The notes under the pieces: generated by a model
Told to the model about the DNA's origin: nothing
The model's input: the letters and a program-made list of their open reading frames with translations, nothing else
The model's database searches: none
Shown here: positions 1-8,753 of the stretch, one piece after another
Layout: the number at the start of each line of letters is the position of its first letter
Numbering within the stretch: the first letter of the stretch is position 1
Origin: Piscinibacter gummiphilus
GTDB taxonomy: Bacteria; Pseudomonadota; Gammaproteobacteria; Burkholderiales; Burkholderiaceae_C
Reading direction: 5' to 3'
DNA length: 64,000 bases
Assembly (NCBI RefSeq): GCF_032681285.1
Contig: NZ_CP136336.1
Coordinates: forward strand, 2,405,001 to 2,469,000
Program-made: the position numbers and the translations under genes

Positions 1-1928
1 TTGGCGCAGCCGTATGCCCAGTCGTTCCAGCGGGTGTGGCTGTAGCGCAGGTCGAGCCGCCAGTGCGCCTGCTCGCCGGCCTTGCCGCGTGCGAAGAGCG
101 CCAGCGTGCGCTGCCGCAGCCGCACGTCGGGCAGGCCGCCGCTTGCGGCGAGCAGCTCGGCGTCGCCGAGGCCTGCGGTGGTGTCGAGCGTCTGCCGGTA
201 GCGGCTCAGGTCGTCGGCGAACGAGAGCGCCGCGCCGATCTGCAGCCGCTCGTGCGGCTGCCCGGTGAGGCCGACGCCGGCCTGCGTGCTGCGGTTGTCG
301 AACACGATGGCGGCGGCCGAGGGCCGCGACTGCGGCAGGCGCTGGGTGGCGTGCGACACGTTGGCATCGAGCCGCCAGTTCGCCGGCAATGCGTAGTCGA
401 CGTCGAGCCCGATCCAGCGTGTGTTGGCGCCGTGCAGCCCGTAGGGGCTGGGCGAGCTGTAGCGGTCGCGCCCTGCGCGGGCCGACACGCTCAGGTGCAG
501 GCGGCTGTCGGCCTGCCAGTCGGTCGAGAGCTGCACTTCGTCGCGGTCTCGGTCGGCCAGCGTGGGCATGAAGATGCCGGTGGCGAAACCGGTCGACGGG
601 TCGGCGGGGTTGGTGACCTCGGTGACGCCTGCGCCGCTGTTGTCGCGCAGCCAATTGGAGCCGCTGCGCCGCGCGTGCAGCAGCGTGAGCGCGGCGCCTA
701 GGCCGTCGTCCACCTGCTGCCGCGCGCTTGCGCGCAGCGTGGTCTCGCGCGTGTGCTGGCGCAGCGCGGTGGTGCCGGCGATGGCCGCCGTGGAAGTGAA
801 GACGCCGCGGTCGATGGCTTCATGCTCGAGCGACAGCGAACCTTGCCGCGTGCGGTCGAGCTGGTAGAGCGCCTGCACGCGGGCACGGTCGGTCTGGTGC
901 GGCAGGCGGCGGTTGGTGAACTGCGTGGCGCCTTCCACGTGATAGGCGGCGAGCGGTGTGCGGTCGTCGCGCTCGCGCCGGCTCAGCTCGCCGTTGATCG
1001 AGAGGCGTGGCAGCGGCCGCGAGGTGAGCCTCACCAGCAGGTGGGTGGTGACCGTCTCGCCGCCGAGATCGGTCACGCCTGCGGGTGCGCCAGGGAGCCC
1101 CGCGTCGGCGAACGACTGGCGTTGTGTGACCTGCTCGCGCGCGAGCTTTGCGGCCACGCGGGTGTGGCGGTTGAACGCGTAGCTGCCGGTGAGGTCGAGG
1201 TGGTGCGCGTTGCTGTCGGGGGGCAGTGCGATGGGCTGCTGCAGTTGCGACTGCAGGCCCGCGGCGAGCGGCACGAGCGTGCCGGTGGCGTTGTAGAGCG
1301 CGGCGGGCACCGAGGGCACGAGCGTGTCGTGCAGGTTGCGGAAGTACGAGCCGTGGTAGCCGCCCGACAACTGCCACTGCGGCCCGGCATAGGCCAGGCG
1401 CGCTTCGAGCTGCGTGTGCTCGTCGTGCAGCGGCTCGGGCAGCAGCAGCACCGCCCAGCCGCTTTCGCCCGCGCCGGGGGGTGCGCATCCGCCATCGGCG
1501 CTCGTGGGGCAGCTGACGCCGCGGCCGGTGAGCCGGTTGCCGGTGCGGCGCCCGTGCGAGAGGTCGAGGTCGAGGCGCAGGCGCGAGCTGATCGCCTTGT
1601 CGAGATGCAGGCCGAGTTCGGTGCGGCGGATGTGCAGGTCGACTTCCTGCAGGTCGGGCGCAGTCGAGACCTGCGGTTGGGTCGTGCCACCGTTCACCAC
1701 CGGGCTGCTCAGGCGTTGCAAGGGCGGCTGTCGCGTGGCGTCGCGCAGCCGCAGCATCGCCTTCCAGTCGCCCGGCTGCGTGGCGCCGAGCTCGACCTCA
1801 CGTTGCTGCTGCAGCGTGCCACCGCTGGCCTGCACGCTCGCGCTCGTTTGGGGGTCGTCATCGGCATGCACGGCCTGGCCGTCGATCGCCAGCAGCGCGA
1901 TCACGCCTGCGCGCAGCAGCCGGCTCAT
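1..1928 (-). CDS. mtrB: MtrB/PioB-family outer-membrane porin of a decaheme electron conduit (3' end outside window)
   Basis: Partial: the frame opens at ATG 1928 and stays open to base 1, about 642 codons. Residues 1-22 look like a signal peptide ending VHA. The rest has alternating polar/aromatic strands with many Arg, Tyr and Trp and short turns, as in large beta-barrels; stretches such as SSPSPYGLHGANTRWIGLD are typical of the MtrB/PioB family. The ATG overlaps the stop of the decaheme gene by four bases (ATGA). Family members form a porin sheath that inserts an MtrA-type cytochrome through the outer membrane. Identity rests on composition plus position behind MtrC- and MtrA-like genes; whether it carries the CXXC found in some MtrB proteins was not established. 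Confidence 0.85.
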   Translation of the reverse strand, partial: MSRLLRAGVIALLAIDGQAVHADDDPQTSASVQASGGTLQQQREVELGATQPGDWKAMLRLRDATRQPPLQRLSSPVVNGGTTQPQVSTAPDLQEVDLHIRRTELGLHLDKAISSRLRLDLDLSHGRRTGNRLTGRGVSCPTSADGGCAPPGAGESGWAVLLLPEPLHDEHTQLEARLAYAGPQWQLSGGYHGSYFRNLHDTLVPSVPAALYNATGTLVPLAAGLQSQLQQPIALPPDSNAHHLDLTGSYAFNRHTRVAAKLAREQVTQRQSFADAGLPGAPAGVTDLGGETVTTHLLVRLTSRPLPRLSINGELSRRERDDRTPLAAYHVEGATQFTNRRLPHQTDRARVQALYQLDRTRQGSLSLEHEAIDRGVFTSTAAIAGTTALRQHTRETTLRASARQQVDDGLGAALTLLHARRSGSNWLRDNSGAGVTEVTNPADPSTGFATGIFMPTLADRDRDEVQLSTDWQADSRLHLSVSARAGRDRYSSPSPYGLHGANTRWIGLDVDYALPANWRLDANVSHATQRLPQSRPSAAAIVFDNRSTQAGVGLTGQPHERLQIGAALSFADDLSRYRQTLDTTAGLGDAELLAASGGLPDVRLRQRTLALFARGKAGEQAHWRLDLRYSHTRWNDWAYGCA

Positions 1929-2875
1929 CGCAGCAGCAGCGGCCCGGCCGCCGGGTTGTTGCTGCCGTGGATCTGCACGTGGCAGTTCATGCAGCTGCGG
2001 CCCTGCCACATCGTCACCACGTTCTTGCCGTTCGACTGCCCGGTGACGAGCGGCGTGCCGCCCGGCACGGCCGGCGTGTAGACGCCGCGTTGCCCGCCGA
2101 GTGCGCCCACGCCGCCCGCCACGTGCGGCGTGTGGCACTGCTGGCACAAGAGCGGCATGCGCACGCGCAGCATGCCGGTCACGCTGCTGCCGTGCGGGTC
2201 GTGGCAGGTGGCGCAGTCGTCCATCACCGGCTCGTGCGGCTGCACGAAGGGGCCGCGCTTGTCGGCATGGCAGCCGTGGCAGGTGGCGTTGGTGCTGTCG
2301 CGGCGCACGAGCTTCGGCCCCGCCGAGCCGTGCACCGCGTGGCAGTCGGAGCAACCCATCGCGCCCTCGGGCAGCGGGTGGCGGAAGGCCTTGCGGAACT
2401 TCGCCTGCTGCTCGCGGTGGCAGCCCGCGCAGGCCTGCGGTTCGGCCTGGCGGGTGAGCACCGCATCTTCGGCCGCGTGGAGGCGGTGGCAGTCGGTGCA
2501 GGCCACGTTCGCGGTCTCGTGCGCACTGCCGGGCCAGAGGGCATGCCGGCTGTTGCCGCGGTGGCAGGCGAGGCACACGCCGCTTTGCTCGGCGGGCGGC
2601 GTTGACCCACCGAACTGCCGGTCTGGCGGCGCGCGTCGTGCAGCGCCAGGCGGCTTGTTGGCATGCGAGACGCTTGGGCCGTGGCAGCTCGTGCAGCCCG
2701 ATCCACGCGCCTCCCGGTGCACGGTGTGGGCGCCTTGCTTCAGGTCGGGCTGGCCGAGCGGAGCGTGGCAGCGCACGCACGACGCCGACGGGTCCTGGGC
2801 TTCATCGGCCGCGCACACTGCCGTCGCCACGCCGCATCCCCACAAGCACCAGGCGAGGAGAACGGCGGCTCTCAT
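1925..2875 (-). CDS. mtrA: MtrA/DmsE-family periplasmic decaheme cytochrome c
   Basis: 316 residues with an N-terminal signal peptide (cleavage near AVCAAD) and exactly ten CXXCH haem-binding motifs: CVRCH, CTSCH, CLACH, CTDCH, CAGCH, CSDCH, CHGCH, CATCH, CQQCH and CMNCH. Length and haem count match MtrA/DmsE/PioA cytochromes, which accept electrons in the periplasm and pass them through the MtrB porin. It lies 15 bases after the MtrC-like gene and overlaps the MtrB-like start, giving the order C-A-B known from Shewanella. No strong ribosome site precedes the ATG, so translational coupling is likely. Direction of electron flow (metal reduction or iron oxidation) cannot be told from this gene. 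Confidence 0.93.
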   Translation of the reverse strand: MRAAVLLAWCLWGCGVATAVCAADEAQDPSASCVRCHAPLGQPDLKQGAHTVHREARGSGCTSCHGPSVSHANKPPGAARRAPPDRQFGGSTPPAEQSGVCLACHRGNSRHALWPGSAHETANVACTDCHRLHAAEDAVLTRQAEPQACAGCHREQQAKFRKAFRHPLPEGAMGCSDCHAVHGSAGPKLVRRDSTNATCHGCHADKRGPFVQPHEPVMDDCATCHDPHGSSVTGMLRVRMPLLCQQCHTPHVAGGVGALGGQRGVYTPAVPGGTPLVTGQSNGKNVVTMWQGRSCMNCHVQIHGSNNPAAGPLLLR

Positions 2876-2890
2876 GGCGCTTGCCGCCGG

Positions 2891-5356
2891 CTAGCGCTGG
2901 CTATGCACGCGGTCCACGCCCATCACGCCACCGCTGCCGTGGCAGTCGGCGCAGATCTCGGTGTGGCGAAGCGACCAGGCCTGGCTCTGCGTGCCGAACG
3001 AGGCGCCGCCGTAGGCCGACACGTGCGCCCGCGCCTGGGTGGAGTCGTGGCACGCGGTGCACGACGCGGCCTTGGGCGAGATCACGAGCCACTGCAGCGG
3101 GTCGGTCACACCGGCCGGCTTGGACACCACCGCACCGAGTTGCCCCCAGTCGACACGGTGGGAGCCGTTCACATGGCAGGCGTTGCAGTCGATGCCGATG
3201 CCGCTCCAGGCGACCTCGGCCGCGTAGTTCTGCACGTCGGCGGCAAGGGGCACGCCGCCGGTGAGCGAGCTGCCGTCTTTCGCGAATGCATCGACCACGC
3301 GGTTGCCGTGCGTGTACGGGTGGGTGCGCCGCGAGTTGCCGTGGATGCCGTGGATCATGCGCTGGAACTGATACGACTCCTGGAGCGCCAGTCCGTTGGT
3401 CATCACGGTGCTCGAGGCGCGGTTCGCGTCGTGGCACACGGCGCATGACTCGACCGTGTTGCGCGCGCCGCTGTGGAAGGCCTCGGCCAGAGTGTTCGAG
3501 CCCGAGGTCGTGCCGAGCGCGGCGTGGCAGGCGTTGCACTTTTCGTTCGAGACGATGGTGCGGCGGGGCACCAGCGGGCCGCTCAGCGCGAGGTCGGCGT
3601 GGGTGTGCTGCACCACCACGTTGACGAGTTCGCGCGGCGTCACCTCGGGCCGCGGGTCGGTGGCCCACTTGGCCTGCAGCTTCTGCTCCTTCACCTGGCC
3701 GATGCTGACCACGCGGGCGCTGCCCGCCGCCACCGCGGTGGCGGTGTCGGGCGGCACGGCGATGCGCACGGTGTAGTGGTTGTGGCCGTCGTTGTCGCCG
3801 CGGTAGGCGTACACCTGTGCGGTGTTGCCGCCGTTGTTGTAGGCCGAGAAGTCGGTGATGCCGGTCGGCTGGCCTGGCAGGTTCTGGTAGGCGAGGTAGA
3901 AGCGCAAGTTGCCGAACTTTGCGCTCGTGGGGCAGGCGAGGGTGCTGCCGCTTCCGGTGCAGTCGCCGGTCACGAGCTCGTAGGCGGCATCGCCGGCGGT
4001 CGGGTCCGAGAGGTGGTAGCGCACGGTCACCTGGCGGGTGCCGGGGTCGTAGGCGGCGCTCTCGATGTGCATCCGGTAGCGTGATGCGTTGTCCTCGTTC
4101 TGGTTCCAGTGCACCCGTGCGGTGTCGAGGTTGGAGCCTGTGAGGTGGCAGGCACCGCACTGCGCGTTGGGCATGGTGGTGGGGTCGGCGCCGCCGTTGA
4201 AGACACTGTGGCTCGCCCGCCAGGCCGAGCCGGTGCCGCTCGCATGGCAGGTCAGGCATGCGCCCTTGCTCACGACCGTCTTCCACAGGTCACCCTGCGG
4301 CGTGGACGGGGAAGCGGCGCTGTGGCACTTGCTGCAGTTGCGCAGGTCTTGCGGGTAGCCCACCTCGGCGTAGTGCTGGGGTTCATCGCGGTAGCCCCAG
4401 AGCACATAGTCTTCGCCTCCGGCGTTGGCGTCGAGCAGCGCCTTGAGGCGGCGGCCGGCGTGGATCTTGTGCGTCATCGTGGCCATGTCGAGCGTGTGGC
4501 CGCTGTTGGCGTCGGTGGTGCCGGGGTTGTGGCAGGTGACGCAGAAGGTCGTGTCGACTCGCCCGCCACCGTGGGCGCTCAGCCGCTCGTGGCAGGCGTT
4601 GCACGAGCCCGTGTCGCTCATGCGGCGGGTGAGCGAAGGGTCGGTCACCGCGACGGCGCGGCCCTGCGCGTCGACGGTGAAATCGAACGACGGGTTCACG
4701 CGCACCGTGTCGCCTGCCGCATTCACATAAGAGAGCTGCAGCGACACGCGGTGCGTGCGCGTGGGCTCGAAACTCACGCCGCGGGTCTGCGTGGGGTCGG
4801 TGATGTCGGTGCGGAAGGTGTAGGTGTAGTAGCCCTCGTCGTGGTACGTGAGTTGCGCGGCGCGCAGAGCGGCGTCGGTCTGCTTCGGGTCCATCGTGGC
4901 CTGCGGCGCGCTGGCCACGGCCGGCACGCCACCCGGGCCGACACCCGCGGTGGCCGTCTCGATGGACGATGTGTAGCTGACCCAATGCGCGGGTTCGCCG
5001 CCGCTTGCCGGCACGAGCTTCGCGATGATCGCGCTCACGTTCGACAGGCTCAGGCCACGCTTCACCGCTCCATCGGAGATGACGGTGAAGTTGACCCGCG
5101 GTGCGCTGCCGAATTGCACCGCCACCACGCCGGCCGACTGCGGCACGGTGAAGGCTGCCGCTGGATGGGCGGCGGTGTCGTTGGCGGGGTCGGCCGCTGC
5201 TGCTGCGATCAGCTCGCCCACGGGCGTGGCCGGCTCGGGTTCGGCATCGCCCCCGCTGCCGCAGGCGCCAAGCAGCAGGATCGCGGCCAGCAGGCCCGAT
5301 CGCCACAGTGCCTGGAACACGACGTCGATGCGCGCCTGCAAGTGCCGAGATTCCAT
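2891..5356 (-). CDS. mtrC: OmcA/MtrC-family decaheme c-type cytochrome, surface lipoprotein
   Basis: 821 residues. A hydrophobic segment ends in a lipobox LLGAC with the acylated Cys at residue 32. Ten CXXCH motifs fall in two groups of five (CNACH, CVTCH, CSKCH, CLTCH, CGACH; then CNACH, CAVCH, CNACH, CTACH, CADCH), separated and preceded by beta-rich domains, the four-domain plan of MtrC/OmcA. It is longer than the Shewanella MtrC. The family sits on the cell surface and exchanges electrons with minerals, electrodes or partner cells. An OmcA/MtrC-type terminal cytochrome favours outward electron transfer, since iron-oxidising MtoAB/PioAB systems usually lack one; that is inference. First gene of the C-A-B trio, 42 bases after the BON-domain gene. 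Confidence 0.92.
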   Translation of the reverse strand: MESRHLQARIDVVFQALWRSGLLAAILLLGACGSGGDAEPEPATPVGELIAAAAADPANDTAAHPAAAFTVPQSAGVVAVQFGSAPRVNFTVISDGAVKRGLSLSNVSAIIAKLVPASGGEPAHWVSYTSSIETATAGVGPGGVPAVASAPQATMDPKQTDAALRAAQLTYHDEGYYTYTFRTDITDPTQTRGVSFEPTRTHRVSLQLSYVNAAGDTVRVNPSFDFTVDAQGRAVAVTDPSLTRRMSDTGSCNACHERLSAHGGGRVDTTFCVTCHNPGTTDANSGHTLDMATMTHKIHAGRRLKALLDANAGGEDYVLWGYRDEPQHYAEVGYPQDLRNCSKCHSAASPSTPQGDLWKTVVSKGACLTCHASGTGSAWRASHSVFNGGADPTTMPNAQCGACHLTGSNLDTARVHWNQNEDNASRYRMHIESAAYDPGTRQVTVRYHLSDPTAGDAAYELVTGDCTGSGSTLACPTSAKFGNLRFYLAYQNLPGQPTGITDFSAYNNGGNTAQVYAYRGDNDGHNHYTVRIAVPPDTATAVAAGSARVVSIGQVKEQKLQAKWATDPRPEVTPRELVNVVVQHTHADLALSGPLVPRRTIVSNEKCNACHAALGTTSGSNTLAEAFHSGARNTVESCAVCHDANRASSTVMTNGLALQESYQFQRMIHGIHGNSRRTHPYTHGNRVVDAFAKDGSSLTGGVPLAADVQNYAAEVAWSGIGIDCNACHVNGSHRVDWGQLGAVVSKPAGVTDPLQWLVISPKAASCTACHDSTQARAHVSAYGGASFGTQSQAWSLRHTEICADCHGSGGVMGVDRVHSQR

Positions 5357-5398
5357 GATGGGGCGGCCCGTTGAGCGCGGCGTGTGCGGCGGCGCGGC

Positions 5399-6049
5399 TC
5401 AGCCGACGCTCAGCTCGTTGACCACCGCCCGCACCCCCGGGGCCGACCAGGCCACGCCCTGCACCGCTTCGCGCTCCTGCCACGAGTGCACGTTGCCGCT
5501 GAGCCTGACCGTTCCGTCCTCCACCGCCACCTTGATCTTGCGGGCTTCGCGCACCGCCTGGCGGGTGAGGGCGTCCTGGATGCGCTGCGCGAGGTTGTCG
5601 ACCTTGACCTTGGCACGCAGCGTGATGTCGTTGCTCACGCCGACCACGCCCACCAGCGGGCGAACCGCCTTCTCGGCGGCGCGGCGCTGGTAGTCCCAAT
5701 CCACCTCGCCGCGCAGCGTGACCCAGCCGGTGTCGACCGTCGGGTGGACGGCATCGACCGGCACCAGCGTGTTCCAGCGCAACGCATGCTCGGCGCTCGT
5801 GGCGATGTCGGTGTCGCTGCGCCGGTGGCTGGGCGAGAGCCGCACATCGAGTTCGAGCGCCACCGCCCGCACCCCGGCCACGCGCTGGGCAGCGCGGGTC
5901 GCGGCGTGCTTCTCGGCAAAGGTTTCCAGGTGTCCGCTGAGCGTCACCACGCCGTCGTTGACGGCCACGCCGATGTGCGTCGCGTCGATGGCCGGGTCCC
6001 AGGCGAGCTCGGCGGTCACGTCTCTCTTGAGGTCTGCATCTGTCTTCAC
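5399..6049 (-). CDS. triple BON-domain protein (OsmY/Kbp-like)
   Basis: 216 residues in three consecutive BON repeats of about 70 residues, each with the pattern of a hydrophobic V.V..G.V.LSG / LRG / LSG strand followed by an AA..V.GV helix. No signal peptide is seen, so it is probably cytoplasmic. BON domains bind phospholipid or potassium in characterised members (OsmY, Kbp); the role here is unknown but the family is stress linked. The start is GTG 6049, chosen because GGAG stands six bases upstream. It lies 17 bases after the USP gene and 42 before the MtrC-like gene on the same strand, hence a likely operon. Confidence 0.85.
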   Translation of the reverse strand: MKTDADLKRDVTAELAWDPAIDATHIGVAVNDGVVTLSGHLETFAEKHAATRAAQRVAGVRAVALELDVRLSPSHRRSDTDIATSAEHALRWNTLVPVDAVHPTVDTGWVTLRGEVDWDYQRRAAEKAVRPLVGVVGVSNDITLRAKVKVDNLAQRIQDALTRQAVREARKIKVAVEDGTVRLSGNVHSWQEREAVQGVAWSAPGVRAVVNELSVG

Positions 6050-6066
6050 GATCAGCTCCTTCCGGT

Positions 6067-6522
6067 TCAGGGCCTGGGGGTGGGGCTGCGCACCAGCAGC
6101 ACGGGCACCGGCGCCTGGCGCAACACGAGTTCGGCGTCGCTTCCCAGCGCCATGCGGTTGAAGCCACGCCGGCCGTGCGTGCCCATCACGATCAGGTTGC
6201 AGGCACGCTTCGCTGCTTCCTGCACGATCGAATCGGCGGGCCGCTGCGACATCACCTCGCTCAGCACCGTCTCGCAGGCCAGGCCGGCGTTGCTCACGGT
6301 CGTGCGGCCTTCTTCGAGCACCTTCTTGCCGTGCTCGACCAGGATCGCCCGGGTTTCGTTGAAGGCCGAGACCGAGGCCATCTCCACCGTCATCGGGAAG
6401 TCGTCCACCACGGTCAGCAGCACGAGCTGCGACTTGAGCTGCCGGGCGAGGTCGATCGCCTCGTTCAGGCCGCGCGTGGAGGTCGCGCTGCCATCGATGG
6501 GAACCAGGATCTTGTCGTACAT
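6067..6522 (-). CDS. universal stress protein, single UspA domain
   Basis: 151 residues starting MYDKILVPIDGS, with the nucleotide-binding signature GTHGRRGFNRMALGSDAE and the ending VPVLLVRS, i.e. an ATP-binding type UspA domain. ATG 6522 is preferred over upstream in-frame codons because GAGGA lies seven bases before it. It heads the minus-strand run USP-BON-mtrC-mtrA-mtrB. An FNR-type half-site pair (6610-6623) with an AAGAAT -10 at the right spacing lies upstream, giving a predicted 5' leader of about 54 bases. USPs of this kind aid survival in energy and oxygen starvation; the partner here is unknown. Confidence 0.9.
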   Translation of the reverse strand: MYDKILVPIDGSATSTRGLNEAIDLARQLKSQLVLLTVVDDFPMTVEMASVSAFNETRAILVEHGKKVLEEGRTTVSNAGLACETVLSEVMSQRPADSIVQEAAKRACNLIVMGTHGRRGFNRMALGSDAELVLRQAPVPVLLVRSPTPRP

Positions 6523-6582
6523 GTGAACGTCCTCGCGGCCAACCAGCGGTGGGCCCCGCCAGGCCTCGGCAAGGGCAGATCG

Positions 6583-6623
6583 ATTCTTTCGATGCCGCTG
6601 CGCGGCGTTTTGAGAATTCGCAC
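6583..6623 (-). promoter_or_regulatory. FNR-type site and -10 for the USP-BON-mtrCAB unit
   Basis: The site TTGAG-AATT-CGCAC (6610-6623) has one mismatch to TTGNN-N4-NNCAA. On the minus strand AAGAAT (6588-6583) begins 28.5 bases from its centre, as in the other sites of this window. Predicted start of transcription is near 6576. Confidence 0.45.
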
Positions 6624-6641
6624 TGAACGCGGCGTGCACGC

Positions 6642-6749
6642 TCAATCGCGATAGGCCAGGAACAGCACGACCGCCCAGGCCACGAGCAGGGCCAGCACGA
6701 GCAGGCCCCCTGCGAGCAGCACCCAACTGAGCATGCGGCCGGCCCTCAT
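6642..6749 (-). CDS. possible 35-residue single-pass membrane protein
   Basis: A short frame from ATG 6749 to TGA 6642. The product has a basic start (MRAGRM), an uninterrupted stretch of about 26 hydrophobic residues rich in Leu, Val and Ala, and a charged end YRD, the shape of a small inner-membrane protein. It lies between two divergent genes, 119 bases upstream of the USP, and a CACAGT -10 tied to an FNR-type site (6869-6882) points at it. No strong ribosome site is visible and a second ATG lies five codons in. Could be chance coding; conservation in relatives would decide. Confidence 0.35.
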   Translation of the reverse strand: MRAGRMLSWVLLAGGLLVLALLVAWAVVLFLAYRD

Positions 6750-6841
6750 CCGACGGGGCCCGGGTGTGCGTGATGGGGCATGGCGTTTCCCTTCAGTGCT
6801 GGGGTGGCGGCCCGGCGGGCTGCCGGTGGCGAACCGTCTTC

Positions 6842-6882
6842 ACTGTGGACGCCGCGGCATCCGGTGCATTGCGTTCCATCAA
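6842..6882 (-). promoter_or_regulatory. FNR-type site with minus-strand -10
   Basis: TTGCG-TTCC-ATCAA at 6869-6882; on the minus strand CACAGT (6847-6842) starts 28.5 bases from the dyad. It would drive the 35-residue frame and could feed the USP operon. Confidence 0.45.
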
Positions 6883-6891
6883 GTCCTGGCT

Positions 6892-6905
6892 TTGACCTGG
6901 CGCAA
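6892..6905. promoter_or_regulatory. FNR-type site upstream of the cache-domain histidine kinase
   Basis: TTGAC-CTGG-CGCAA, centred 23 bases from the neighbouring site at 6869-6882 and about 61 bases before the kinase ATG. No convincing -10 is seen at the class II distance on the plus strand, so this one rests on the motif alone. Confidence 0.4.
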
Positions 6906-6959
6906 GCCGATGCGAGGAGCACCGCTGCCCAATGGCTTGTGCTGGCTCCGAGAGGCCCG

Positions 6960-8684
6960 ATGCGCCCCCTGCGTACCTACCTGCTGACCCTTGTCGTCGG
7001 CGCCGTGTTGCCGCTCGCCGTGCTGACCACCGTGGAATCGGTCGGCGATGCGCGGCGGAAGCGGGCCGCCGTGGAGGCCAGCCTGGTCGACACCTCGCGC
7101 TCCCTCGCCACCGCAGTCGAGCATGAACTGGCCCGCAACATCTCTGCCCTGGGCGTGCTGGCCACGTCGCCCCGGCTCGAGGCGGGAGACATCCCGGGCT
7201 TCCGCGAGGAGGCCCGGGCCTCGATGGGGCAGATGCCCTGGCTGAGCGTGTGGCTCGCCGATGCCCAGGGCCACCAGCTCATGAACCTTCTCGCGCCGCC
7301 GGGTTCACCGCTTCCGGACATCGGCGACCGCCCGCATGTGAGGCAGGCGCTGCTGAGCGGCAAGCCGGCCGTGTCGTCGGGCCTCATCATTGGGCGGTAC
7401 GCGGGCCTGCCCAACGTGGCGGTCGTCGTGCCGCGCCTGCGCGATGGGAAGACCGTCTACCTCGTCGGCGCGGCGGTGCAGCCCGCGAGCTTCCACAAGA
7501 TCCTGGCGCCGGCCGACCAGTACTTCAAGTCGGCCACGGCGGCGATCGTCGGCTCCGACTTCCTCATCATTGCGCGCAATCGCGAGAACGCGCGCTGGAT
7601 GGGCCAGCGGGCCCGCCAGGACTACATCGATGCGGTGACGTCCGCCCCGGAGGGCTTCTCCCGGACCACCACCCTCGAAGGCGACACCGTCTACGCAGCG
7701 TATCGACGCCTGCCGGACAGCGGCTGGATCGTCGGGATCGGCGTGCTTGCATCCGAGGTGGAACACCCGATGCGTCGCGCGCTGTGGGCCTCGGCCTTCA
7801 TCGGGCTGTCGGGCCTGGGGCTGGCCGGCGCCGTGGCGGTGGTGCTCAGCCGGCGCATTACCGTGCCGATCAAGCGGCTGGCGGCCACCGCGGACGACAT
7901 CGCACTCGGCCGCCCAGGCGCGGTGCCGCAGCCCGAGGCGTCGGGCATCACCGAGATCGCCACGCTGGCCACCGCCTTGCAGCTTGCGGCCACGGCCACG
8001 CGCGAGCGCGACCAGCTCGCCGAGCATGCGCGTCACATCGCCGCGGAGCTGGAAGCGGCGGAGATCCGTGAGCGGCAGCAGATCGCGCGTGACCTGCACG
8101 ACGAGCTGGCGCAGACGCTGTCGGCCGCCATGATCCGCCTGGCGAGGCTCCAGGCCCATGCCGACCCGGACGTCGCCCGCACCGCTGCGGAGCTGGCCGG
8201 GCTCGTGAGCCGGGCCGACCAGTCGACGCGGTCGCTCGCTGCGCAGCTCTCGCCGCCCGTGCTCTACGAGTTGGGCCTGGTGCCTGCGCTCGAGTGGCTG
8301 GCGCAGCAACTCGCGAGCGACTACCAGCTCGACATCGAGATCCAGGACGACGGCGAACCGAAGCCGCTCTCCGCCGAAGTGGCGTCGGTGGTCTTCCGGT
8401 GCGTGCGCGAGCTGCTGATCAACGTGGCCAAGCATGCGCAGGCGCAGGAGGCGTCGGTGGCCCTGCTGGTCGAGGACGACGGACGAACGCTGGCCATCCA
8501 TGTGCAGGACGGCGGGCGCGGCATCGGGATACCTCTGGCCAGCGAGGGCGGGATGGGGCTATTCGCCGTGAAAGAGCGCCTGGCCCACCTAGGGGGCTCG
8601 TTCGAGATTCGTTCGATCGATGGTGGCGGCACCGATGCCACGATGCGCGTGCCCCTGGATCCGGCGAGCGGGTCTATTCATTGA
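6960..8684 (+). CDS. membrane sensor histidine kinase, Cache-HAMP-HisKA_3 (NarX/DegS type)
   Basis: 574 residues. TM1 is about residues 7-27, then a periplasmic Cache-like sensor domain to about 265, TM2, a HAMP segment, and the dimerisation box [13 protein letters not shown] whose phospho-accepting His is residue 380. The HATPase domain has [11 protein letters not shown] (N box) and GGRGIGI / GGMGLFAVKERL (G boxes). ATG 6960 is chosen because GAGAGG precedes it; the open frame further upstream lies over two FNR-type sites. No response regulator adjoins it. Its C-terminal third closely resembles that of the hybrid kinase at 27571-30399, so both may signal to the NarL-type regulator at 26900. 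Confidence 0.88.
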   Translation: MRPLRTYLLTLVVGAVLPLAVLTTVESVGDARRKRAAVEASLVDTSRSLATAVEHELARNISALGVLATSPRLEAGDIPGFREEARASMGQMPWLSVWLADAQGHQLMNLLAPPGSPLPDIGDRPHVRQALLSGKPAVSSGLIIGRYAGLPNVAVVVPRLRDGKTVYLVGAAVQPASFHKILAPADQYFKSATAAIVGSDFLIIARNRENARWMGQRARQDYIDAVTSAPEGFSRTTTLEGDTVYAAYRRLPDSGWIVGIGVLASEVEHPMRRALWASAFIGLSGLGLAGAVAVVLSRRITVPIKRLAATADDIALGRPGAVPQPEASGITEIATLATALQLAATATRERDQLAEHARHIAAELEAAEIRERQQIARDLHDELAQTLSAAMIRLARLQAHADPDVARTAAELAGLVSRADQSTRSLAAQLSPPVLYELGLVPALEWLAQQLASDYQLDIEIQDDGEPKPLSAEVASVVFRCVRELLINVAKHAQAQEASVALLVEDDGRTLAIHVQDGGRGIGIPLASEGGMGLFAVKERLAHLGGSFEIRSIDGGGTDATMRVPLDPASGSIH

Positions 8685-8721
8685 TCTTTGTCATGAGCAC
8701 CGATCCCGCGGGGCGCATGCT
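8681..8721 (+). promoter_or_regulatory. FNR-type promoter of the first CBS-pair gene
   Basis: TTGAT-CTTT-GTCAT (8681-8694) overlaps the kinase stop codon; CATGCT (8716-8721) begins 28.5 bases from its centre. Predicted start of transcription about 8728, 26 bases before the CBS ATG. Confidence 0.5.
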
Positions 8722-8753
8722 CGGGTGCCGGCAGTTCGACGAAAGGGTCGCCC

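Noticed and set aside
6780..6959. Upstream extension of the cache-domain kinase to ATG 6780
   Set aside because: The added 60 residues lack character, cover two FNR-type sites, and GAGAGG supports ATG 6960.
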